DNA of 64,000 bases from Yamagishiella unicocca. Its lineage: Eukaryota; Chlorophyta; Chlorophyceae; Chlamydomonadales; Volvocaceae. The position numbers and the translations under genes were made by a program. The DNA is taken from positions 310,001-374,000 of the forward strand of contig BDSL01000049.1 in assembly GCA_003116995.1 (NCBI GenBank). The letters run 5' to 3'. This document shows, one piece after another, positions 55,131 through 64,000 of the stretch; positions within the stretch are counted from its first letter, which is position 1, and each line of letters starts with the position of its first letter. The notes under the pieces were generated by a model. It was given only the letters and a program-made list of their open reading frames with translations. It had not been told where the DNA came from and made no database searches.

Positions 55131-56975
55131 AAACATAGGCTCCGTAGATCTACACCTCCCGGAGGATAAGTCGGCTGCCGCGCATACGCCTCTACACGCC
55201 AGCGTGGGGCCCGGGTCAAACGTCTGTGCACTGGAAGGGTATACGGTACATAGCATGCATCCCGGCGTGCTTTTCGCTTGGAAAGATGACTGGCCGCTTG
55301 CGCGCGGTGCAAATCGCAAATTGCGAAGGCACACAAGCGCGCCTGGGGTAGTTCCAATGCCCCACATATTATATGGGGCATTGTGGGTACGACAGCGCGC
55401 GGCCAGGTTTGCGCGCAACAAACCACAATCCTCTCCTCCACACCAACACCCCTGGACGTGTACATACCATACCGGCATTGCCGGGAATGTACGTCCCCGA
55501 CTCGTCTGACGCGCTAACGTGCACTTCCAACTTCGTTCATTTAAAAGATGGGCACGGAGAGGGGCAGCCCCTTGAGGTTTTCGCATTGACGCTGAATGCT
55601 GCCCTAATTACTGATTTATGTCGTAATTGTGACCGTTCAGTTCGTGGGCATGTGTTTGCTGCACGTCCGTTGTCCGCGTCAATTGGTAACTATTGGCTCT
55701 TAAATTTGTCGGCCAGGTGCCTCGATGGTTGTACGTGATGTTGACAGCATGTCACCTAGGAAGGGTTTTGGACCAGACCGGCTGTTAAGGTGTCCCTGAC
55801 GAGGAGACGTCGTCGGAGCGCGCTGCGCTTGGGAGGTGTCCCAAGCTGTTGGACCGCTACAGCACTGGACACGTGCATGTAGTGGACCGCTACAGCACTG
55901 TGCACCGCTACAGCCTAGTGGACCGCTACAGCACTGGACACGTACGGCTAGGCGCACGTGCGGCTGTTTGGACGGTTCTTGTTTGCGACCGACCGAGGCG
56001 GACAGCATAGGTCGCGTTCCGAAGGCAATGCTTTATGTACTAGTAGTTGTTCCGGTGGGCTCCAGACCTCATGGCTTGAGGTTCAATTGGTGCATTCGAA
56101 CTTTGTCGTGGTCGTGGCTAGTGCAAGCCGCGGTAGAAAGGCTTAGGCAGCTACGGCGCCAGGTAGCGTCATCGTAAGCAGGAGTAGGAGCAGTGCTAGC
56201 GTTCGTAGCGCAGGTACACTACACAGCGCCTTGCAATAGGGTCCGCAGTCGTGATGTCTGTAGGCGGAGGCACTAGCTCAGAACGCTGCCACGTCAAGAC
56301 TATCCTACCGCCCCGGGTGCTGTCGAATCTTACCAAATGAGTCTCTGTGGCAGTCTACGCAGCTCACAAAAAGCTTCCTCCCGTAGGATTGTTCCACGCA
56401 GGGGTTTCTGGCTTCCTAACCGAGTAACCACACAGTTGAGTTTTGCCCTACACGCTCCGACCCTTCCTCATGCCGCTCCCTTGCGCACATGCGAAGCAGT
56501 ACGGGGGTACGGGGCAGTCTTATAGGAAAGGTGGTTGGTTCATCCCAGGGTTCGATGCAAAGTATCGTATCATGCCCAGTGTACTAGAAGGGCAATATCC
56601 TGCTAGATAGGGCTACACTTTACTTTGGCCACATTAGGTTCTTGCACTACTGGACGGAGAGAAGCCAGGAGGATGCTGCTGCCCGCCGCCCAAAGTGTCC
56701 GTGGAGGTTGTCGTCGTCGTCCTTTGTCGTTGGACCCATGGGCCGTCTCGATGCAGCAGCTGAAACATGTATATCGCCTAACTGTGCGATGAACTATCAA
56801 GCAGAGCACACCCACTTCTTTTGGGTAAACGTTTGGCGAGGTCCTGCTACTTGATTGTTTTTCCCGCGCGTACGTAAAAAAAGTCAAATGCGACGCAATC
56901 GTACCGTTAGGGAAGTACTAAGATTGTTCGTCAAGGCCACACGAAACACATCGGGTAGAAAATGGCAAATTTTGG
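55131..56975. other. Spacer between FrnE-2 and the SGNH gene
   Basis: Contains the FrnE-2 3' UTR and the SGNH promoter. Apart from the repeat at 55850-55945 it looks like unique non-coding DNA. A short uORF (ATG 56962 to TGA 56979) overlaps the SGNH start codon. Confidence 0.5.
55850..55945. repeat. Irregular direct repeat around ACCGCTACAGC
   Basis: Four copies of CCGCTACAGC, followed by ACTGGACACGT, ACTGTG or CTAGTG, lie within 96 bp at uneven spacing. No function is apparent. Confidence 0.8.
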
Positions 56976-58497
56976 ATGAGTTGCCTTCCGACTTTGCTGC
57001 TTGCAGTGCTGGCGATTGCCGGGCTGCCAGCCAGCCGCTGCTGGCAGCGCAGGACGACGCCTCGTCTAGATAACTTGACAACGTCTGAAATTAATTACGC
57101 GAACATATACTGGAAGTACAAAGTCTACCCTCGCGTATCAAAGCTTGCAAGGTCGGAGCGTGCGCACCTGGACTATCGATTCGCGATACCGCTTCCGGAG
57201 CGATTGGCGGGCATCACGTATGTTGGTCATGCGGCGCGCCTTCGGCTGGTCCTGGAGCGGGCGCGCAACGGTGCGACCGGCCCATCCCTTATCGGAACGC
57301 GTGGGCTAGTGCTGTCAGAATTGAATGGCCGCGGATGGGTGTTGATGCCTGCCCCAATCAAAGTCACCCGCCATTGCAACCACCCTCGGGGTTGGGTTTT
57401 GGGGTTCCTGGCTCCCACCTCCCTTCCCCCAGACAGCCCTCCTCTCTCCCGCTGTTCGGCAACCCAGTGCTGCCCCAGCGGGCGCCCCTCCCCCTCCTCT
57501 CTGCTGGCTGGGCCTCGCCCTGATCCCTGCCACTGCTGCGAAACCAAACCCAAATCGCAGGCGAGGTCATCCGCGTGGGTGCCCTGGGCGGTAGCATCAC
57601 CTTCGGTCAGGGCGTGGGTGGCTTGGAGTTCACCTACGCCGGGAAGTTCGTAGACTGGCTGAACGTAGCGCTGCCGCCTCACCCCCGCTGGCACCAAAAC
57701 AGGACGCAGCCCGTAGAACTGGGAGGCGGGAGGGGGGGAGGAGGAGGGGATGATGGCGAGGAGGGGGAGAGAGGAGGAGAGGAGGAAGAAGGTGGGGAGG
57801 GGGGAGAGGGCGATGGAGGAGGGGAGGAGGATGGTGCAGGGCAACCGGGCCGCAGGGCACGGGGCCTGCTGGCTGGGATGGGTGACCCGGGGTCTCAGGG
57901 GCGGATGGGCCGTGATGCGGACGGTGCAGCGGAGGGGCTACTGCACGATGCGGACCACCACCACCACCAGCTGCTGCGGCAGCAGCTGCAGCAGGAGCAG
58001 CAGCTGCAGCAGCAGCGGCGGCGGCGGTTGCGTGGTCATCCGCGGGGCATCCGCGGGGGCCCCCTGCGGGAGCTGCCGCTCCCCGAGGCGAGCGCGGTAG
58101 AGGCGGCGGCGCAGCCGGGCGGCGGCGGCGGCAGAGACGCTGGCGGCGGCGGCGACGGCGTCCGGAGGGGCAGGCGCCGTCGGAGGGGCCTGCTGGGTTC
58201 GGAGGAGGCGGACTCGGACTCGGGGCGGGGGGCGGGGGAGGGAGGGGCAGCCACCCCGTCATCCTCCTCCGCCACCGCTGCTGCGGCACCGAGGCGGCCC
58301 CAGCATGAGTACGTCAACGGAGCCGTGCCAGGTATGTTAGCCCTCCTCCCGATGCCACCTGCGCCCCAACCGTCAACGATAACCGGCTTACTAACGTAAT
58401 GGGCAGCCGCCCCGCACCACCGGAGCGGTGCCAGGTGTGTTAGCGGGGATGTTAATTAACCCTCCCTAAGTTTTGTGTATGTGTATGTGTGTGTTTG

Positions 58498-58532
<35 letters not shown>

Positions 58533-61500
58533 GTGTGTGTGTGTTGATTGGACCTCATTAAGTGTGTGAAGGGAAGGGTAGACGCGCAGGGGCAGGGGCG
58601 GGGAGCCTGCCCGCATCCTCCCTCACGATCCCCTCCCGAGCCTCATGGCCGCACGGCACGTCCTCCGCCGCCACCGATGCCGCCGTCCGCCGCCGCCGGT
58701 CGCCTCCACGAGTTTCCCCCTCCTTCTCCCCCGGCCCCCTCAGGCACCCAATCCGGCTACATGAGCAGCTGCCTCAACCACCACCTGCCGCCTGGAGTGG
58801 ACCTGGTGCTGGTGGAGTACGCCGTCAACGACTCGCCCGTGCCCAGCTGGACGTTTTCGGTTAGTGAGCCGATCAGATCCCGCCGATCCAACGTGCCGTA
58901 ACGGCGCAGGTCTGTTACTCGCCGAATACGGCGCGGCGCGGCGCCCAACCGTATTTGCCGCCGCCGCCACCGTTGACCGCTGTGGTCGTCGTCGTGCGCA
59001 GGACGGGGCGCGTCGCGCGCTGGAGCGCCTGATTAGGAAACTGCTGAAACTTCCGTCCCGGCCGGCGGTGCTGCTCGTCAACATGTTCGCGACCGCCGTG
59101 GCGCACGGCAAGTGAGTGGCGGTTGGCGCGGCGGAAGCGGTTTGTACGGCCTGACTGGACGACACCCGTGCCCAGGTCCCTACATCCGAGGCAGACCACA
59201 GCCGCTTACCCACCCACCCGTTCGTTGTCTCGTCGCCGTTGCCTGCCCTCTCACTCTCCCACCCTCCCACCCTCTCACTCTCCCAAATCCGCCCCATGGC
59301 CGGCCGCCAGGTACTGGCACAACGCCGAACGCGACTTCTTCGAGCTAGCCACCTACTACGGCTTGCCGTCGGTGCGTGCCGCTGCCGCTGCCGCCGCAGC
59401 AGGGGGCGCGTGGGGGCACGTGGTGGACGCGGCACACAGCATGCCCGGGGGGGTCGCCGCACTTCCTCTAGTTTTCCTCCAGTTTTCCTCCAGTTTTACT
59501 CTAGTTTCACTCTAGTTTTCCTCCAGTTTTCCTCCAGTTTTCCTCGTTTTCCGTACCTTGATGGGTCGTGTTTGGGGCGGGGGAGGGGCATGCGGAGTAT
59601 GCGGCGGCGGCGAGGGACCACAGCTCCAGGAGGGGAGCGCCAACCGTGCCGCATGGCCCACAACTGCTTTCAAGTCCGATGCAACGCATAGCATATGCCT
59701 TAAGCCTCGAAATTTCCATAATGATATGTGTATCTTGATACTGTTTTCACTCCGATTCTTCGCCTGTCCTCCCCGTCCCCCTCCTCCTTTTCCCTCCTCC
59801 GCCTTCCCCTCGCCCTCCTCCTCTTCCTGGGTGCTCCTGCGGCGGCTCCTGCAGGTGAGCCTCAAGGCCGCGGTGCTGCCCTCCACGGCACCGGAAGTGT
59901 CCCCGGGGGCCATCTTTAACGGCGGCAAGAACCATCCAGGGAGGGGCGGCCACGTGGTGATCACGGAGCTGCTCATTACCTTGTCCCTGGTGCGTTGGGG
60001 CGGGGTGAGGGGGTACATAAGAGAACCGGGGGCGGGGGGGGGTGAGGTGGAGATGGAGGGGAGATGGAGGGGAGACGGAGGGGAGAGCGGAGGGTCTCGG
60101 CACGGTCGGGGGAGGACAGGGGCAGTTGTGGAGGAGGCGATGACGGCGGCAAGGTGGTTGGCCGTTGGAAGGAGAGCCGACGAGGGTTGGGTTGGGTACT
60201 TGGGTTGTGTGGTTCAGGAGGGCTGCAAGGTGGGCCCACTGGTGGAGACCGGCTAGGCGGGCGGGGTTCTTTGCGCGCGCATGTTAAGGGCATTGTCTCT
60301 GGCCGAGTCGGCGCTGATTCCGGCACCCTAGACCCGAAAGGCCCGAATCTCTTAATCTCTGGCCGCATCATCCCCGCGCTTTGCGCTTCCTCCCACCACC
60401 ACCACCACCATACGCATCCACGGGTCTTCCTCGAACCCACCCCCATACGACACCGCAGTACACAGACCTGCACCCCCTCCCTGGCGCTCCCCTCCAGGAT
60501 CTCCTGTTGTCCAACGGCCGACTTCAAGGCGCCAACAGCACGGCGCAGGGGACCGGCCGCGGTAGCGGCGGCAGCGGCGACGACGCCCAGTCCGGGGGCC
60601 GCGGGTTGGATCCGGCGGCGGCGGCAGTGCTGGCGGCTGTGGCTGCCCGGCCGCTGCCGGAGCCCATATCTGAAGGCAACTACGAAGCGGCCAACAGCAC
60701 CTGCTACATTGAGCATGAGCTACGGGTGGGGTCATGAGCTGCGGGTGGGGTCATGAGCTGCGGGTGGGGTCATGAGCTGCGGGTGGGGTTGCTGGCGGCG
60801 GGCAGCGGGGACGATCAGCTACGGGTTTAGATGCACGGCTTCGAGCTGGCCACATGCTACGGGTTGGTTTAGGTTTAGAGGCAACCCGTGGTGCGACGCA
60901 TAGAGAGTCGGGCGGGGAGGCGGGCGCTGGAAGGGAGGGGGTTTGGGGCGGGAAGCTCGCCCCGTCCAACCCTTCCTCCCTGGACCTTTCCCTCCACCTC
61001 TCCCTAACGCCCCCCCTCGTACCAATGCACACGCCAGCATGATGCAACGGTGTGCAGCGCTGTGCCGGCAGTGCCGGAGGCCGGTTGGATCTCTTGACCT
61101 GCGCCGCCGCCGCCGGCACCGCCTGTGCCTCGTCGTACCCGAAGCGCCGCCGCCGCGCCTGGCTGCCGCCGCAGGGCCTGGTGCAACGGCCGGTGGTTGG
61201 CTGGGTCTGGACGGACGAGGGCCGAGGCAAATGGGGCTGGGTTTCGGAGGAGCCTAATCAGGCGCTGCGGCTTAAGGTGAGCTGCTGGGCTGCGGCAACG
61301 GCACCGGCGACGGCGGCGGTGGTGTTCAGACCACCCTCCCACGCTCGGGCTGCCTCAAAATAGCCCCTACCTTGCCGGGTCTTCTCGCCACTCCCCCGCT
61401 CCCTCCTTTGCCCTTGCCCTTGGTTTTACTCGTTAAGTGCCGACCAACGGGTTTCGCCGCCGCCTCCCTCCCTCGCCTTTCTTTCCCTCTCTTCGTGTTT

Positions 61501-63002
61501 CATTCCGGCGCCCCGCCCTCCCACACACACAACACCTCGCTTCCGCCCCCACAGCTCAACACGCAGATCGTCGCCAACCGCTCCTCCAAGGCCGCGGCGC
61601 GACACGTCATCCTGCAGGTGGGCTCCAGGGAGGGGGGAGGCTTAAGAGAGGAAACCGCTCCCCTCCCTGGACCGACAGGGGAGGGCGGCAGGCGGTGGGG
61701 CTGTCTGCTGTGGCTGCTGCTGCGGCTGTGGCTGTGGCGGCGGTCACCACCAACTCCGCATGCTTGTTATGGCGCGTTAGACAGTCGTTAAACAGGCATT
61801 AAACTTAAACAGGCATTAAACTACCACTACCGGTATTAGATCGTGAGGCAAACGCCGCCGTCGCCGCTGCGGACCGCAGGTGGCGTACCTTCAGAGCTAC
61901 AGCGGCATGGGCACCGCCCAGGTGTCCTGCGAGGCGGGCTGCACGTGCGAGTCGGTGCTCATTGACTCGTACGACAAGCGCCACGTGTCGGTGACGAGCA
62001 TGGAGGACGTCAAGGTGAGCCGCCCGCCGACGGGTTGGGCTGTGGCGGCGGAGGGGGCGGGGGGCTTGTAGCGGCGTGTGTTTCGGGGGCTCGTATTGTC
62101 CATTGCTCTCATTGTCCGCAAACACCACCTCCCGTCCTTAGTTCCATACCCTTCCGGCCTCTGCCGCCGCCCGTTCCCTTACGGCCTCTGCCGCCGCTGC
62201 CAACCCTGCCCAAACTTCCCCTCGCTGCCGCCACTGCCGCCAACCCTGCCCAACCTCCCCCCCCACCGCCGCTGCCGCCCTCCTCGGACCCCCCCTCGCC
62301 GCCGCCTCCCGCAGGTTTCTCAGCACCCCGAGTGCATCGTGGCGCTCACCACCAAGGGCCCCAGCGAGGAGGCGACCAGCTCCGCCCGAGCAGACGAGGG
62401 GGAGAGCGCCGGCGACAAGTTCAAGCTGCTGGGCGTTGTGGTGGGTGGCGGCGTAGAGACGCGTGTCGGTCGAAACGACGGCAAAGTACCGGGCCGGCAT
62501 CTGTTGAGCCTTAGGACACCAGGACTGACCGTGGTTGGTGCGGACTACGGTGTGGCGGTAGTGCGGCCCCGGGCGGCTCCTCACTCGACCTCCCCGCGTC
62601 GGCGCCGCGCCGGTGTAGCTGCTGGTCCCCAAAACCCTAAAACCACAACCCTCCTGGAGTACTACCGGTAAGCTCCTTGGCTCCATAGACTCCTCGACCC
62701 ACCGCAATCCATGTACCCGACCCAACGCCGCGTGCCGCCGGACGCAGCAGCCCCAACGCCCCCGACAGCCCGCCGCTGCCCGCGTGCGGCCGGCCCCTCT
62801 GCATGGCGCTGCTGCAGCAGCTGTTGGTTCTGGTTCTGGTCTAGATCCTGGATCTTGCATACTTGGTCTTCCAAATCTCCCCTCCCTGGACCCCGCCGCG
62901 CAGTTGGGTGAGGAGCCGGGGGCCTCCGCGGGCTTGGTCACCTGGGTCCGGCCCGAGAGCTTCGAGATGGCCCAGCTGATGAAGGGCAAGGAGCAGGGCT
63001 GA
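56976..63002 (+). CDS. Secreted SGNH-hydrolase-like protein, 785 aa
   Basis: Twelve exons: 56976-57270, 57561-58331, 58744-58859, 59002-59111, 59311-59371, 59855-59989, 60498-60725, 61058-61276, 61555-61617, 61880-62014, 62315-62440 and 62904-63002. A signal peptide (MSCLPTLLLAVLAIAGLPAS) precedes an SGNH/GDSL-like domain: GEVIRVGALGGSITFGQGV (Ser110, block I), VDLVLVEYAVNDS (Asn384-Asp385, block III) and NHPGRGGHVVITELL (His478/His484, block V). SGNH enzymes are serine esterases, often acting on polysaccharide acetyl groups. The Asp expected three residues before the block V His is Gly, so catalysis is doubtful. Exon 2 inserts a long Glu/Gly, His, Gln and Arg-rich low-complexity stretch. The C-terminal part (WVWTDEGRGKWGWVSEEP, YLQSYSGMGTAQVSCEAGC, FKLLGVV) looks like a beta-sandwich module. 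Extracellular or Golgi location is inferred from the signal peptide. The exon 7 donor is ambiguous because it is tandemly repeated. Confidence 0.78.
58478..58551 (+). repeat. (TG)n microsatellite in SGNH intron 2
   Basis: A nearly pure TG run with interruptions (GTAT, GTTTGG) about 150 nt after the exon 2 donor. Confidence 0.95.
59456..59550 (+). repeat. 10-11 nt minisatellite in SGNH intron 5
   Basis: Around eight copies of CCTCCAGTTTT and CTCTAGTTTT. Each unit carries an AG after pyrimidines and so resembles a weak splice acceptor. Confidence 0.9.
60714..60789 (+). repeat. 19-nt repeat, four copies, duplicating a splice donor
   Basis: Units start at 60714, 60733, 60752 and 60771 and read CATGAGCTGCGGGTGGGGT, with CTAC in the first. 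The first unit is the end of exon 7 (His-Glu-Leu-Arg) plus the donor CGG|GTGGGG. The other three repeat exon end and donor within the intron. Confidence 0.95.
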
Positions 63003-63062
63003 GCGGCTAGCGCGGGCTGCTGACGGAGAGCAGGTAGCGCTACTGCCCGGATGACGGCTTTT

Positions 63063-63106
63063 GGGCTGCTGCTGCTGCTGTTGCTGCTGCTGTTGCTGCT
63101 GCTGGG
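63063..63106 (+). repeat. CTG/TTG trinucleotide repeat in the SGNH 3' UTR
   Basis: About fourteen CTG or TTG triplets lie 60 nt after the SGNH stop codon. Confidence 0.9.
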
Positions 63107-63279
63107 GATTGCTGGTCAGCGCTGTCCGGCCCGGTCCTGTGCCCGCCTCCGTCCGCCCCACGAGGGCCCGCGAGTGAATGGGAGCCTCTTCCTTACAGCC
63201 TGTGCGGACAAGGCGGACGCGGCCGCGCTGGTTTGAGGTGGCTTTGAAACGCGAGCTGCGATGAGACCTGATTTCCTGA

Positions 63280-63284
63280 TGTAA
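63280..63284 (+). terminator. Poly(A) signal TGTAA for the SGNH gene
   Basis: TGTAA lies 278 nt after the stop at 63002, a typical distance for this group. Confidence 0.55.
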
Positions 63285-64000
63285 GCCGCTGTGCAGGCAA
63301 TGTTTTGGAGCCCACGCCCCTTCTTGGGGCCTACAACGACCCGTGTATCCTACAACGGCAAAGCGGCTGTCGAGTCCTCCCTGGACTGGACAGCCAGGGA
63401 GGCTCGGCTTCCGCTTCTGAAGACGCCCGAACTCGGCGCCTGCCCCCCGATCCGCGAGGGAGACACCATTCGTACATGCCGTACATACACACTGTACCGC
63501 CGCGCCTGGCACGCGGCACGTGGGCTCGACGTGACGGAAGCCAGTTGTGGCAAGCGTGGAGCAACGACCCCCAAATTCGTGTCAAAACACACGCACGCAC
63601 CCCCCTTCAACGCTGTGGATTCGCGGATTCTCCTCAAGCCCCCCCCCCCCACGCCCTTGGTTTTCGGCCATGGATTCGCGGGTTATCTTTTACCCCCCCA
63701 CGCCCTTGGTTTTCGGCCATGGATTCGCGGGTTATCTTTTACCCCCCCAGATATCATGCATAATAAATTGCCGTGTGCGTCATTCCAGGTTCCGACACAC
63801 CCGCCCGCAGTCGGATAGACGCCATCGGCCCCACGCCCGCGACGCGTAACTGAACCGCATGCCACGTGCAACATGACGTAAGCGTTCACTGAATGCAAAT
63901 CTCCGAGAGACGATCCAGACGATACGCATTGGCGTACCAACACCGCCCAGGCCTGCCAAGCTGGCCAAGCAGCCGCAACCGCACCGCACGATTTTGCAGT
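63285..64000. other. Terminal stretch without a gene
   Basis: Downstream of the SGNH transcript end. It contains the 49-nt duplication at 63651-63748 and no supported coding frame. Confidence 0.5.
63651..63748. repeat. 49-nt direct duplication
   Basis: Two identical adjacent 49-nt units start at 63651 and 63700. Each contains ACGCCCTTGGTTTTCGG, CCATGGATTCGCGGG and TTATCTTTTACCCCCCC. A diverged partial copy (GTGGATTCGCGGATTC) precedes them. Confidence 0.95.

Overview
The window looks like nuclear DNA of a chlorophyte alga of the Chlamydomonadales (volvocine or Chlamydomonas-like). It is GC-rich, its genes are broken into many short exons with GT-AG introns of roughly 150-800 bp, the proteins carry Ala/Gly/Pro/Gln-rich low-complexity inserts, minisatellites are everywhere, and several genes are followed by TGTAA, the volvocine poly(A) signal. 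The species cannot be named from sequence alone. No tRNA, rRNA, CRISPR array or intact transposon was recognised.

Ten split genes were reconstructed by hand, with reading phase checked at every exon junction. Minus strand: a secreted protein of unknown function (5586-9336), a reticulon-domain ER membrane protein (10741-15474), a RING-CH zinc-finger protein (17134-20006) and UGP3, the plastid UDP-glucose pyrophosphorylase of sulfolipid synthesis (22292-29079). Plus strand: the Golgi Qb-SNARE membrin (30043-32478) and an ankyrin-repeat protein (35210-37499). Minus strand: a very large splicing factor 1/branch-point-binding protein (39353-47903). Plus strand: two tandem FrnE/DsbA-like thioredoxin-fold oxidoreductases (48379-50971 and 52174-55130) and a secreted SGNH-hydrolase-like protein (56976-63002). 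The first 5 kb and several 1-2.5 kb spacers hold no gene I can support beyond fragments.

The most interesting result is the tandem oxidoreductase pair. In the upstream copy the first residue of the CxxC redox motif is encoded by TGA, formed across an intron, so the motif reads U-P-W-C. The downstream paralogue has TGT, reading C-P-W-C, at the same split codon. The 3' UTR of the TGA copy has a SECIS-like stem-loop at about 51134-51212, before a TGTAA signal. Together these suggest a selenocysteine/cysteine paralogue pair, that is, a FrnE-type selenoprotein.

Other points of note: SF1 carries two U2AF-ligand motifs but no visible zinc knuckles; membrin has Asn where the zero-layer Gln is expected; the SGNH protein lacks the Asp of its catalytic triad; and tandem duplications repeatedly copy splice donors or stop-codon regions into the adjoining intron or 3' UTR. 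Two divergent gene pairs (UGP3/membrin and SF1/FrnE-1) probably share promoter regions. All gene models are inferences from sequence, without transcript support.
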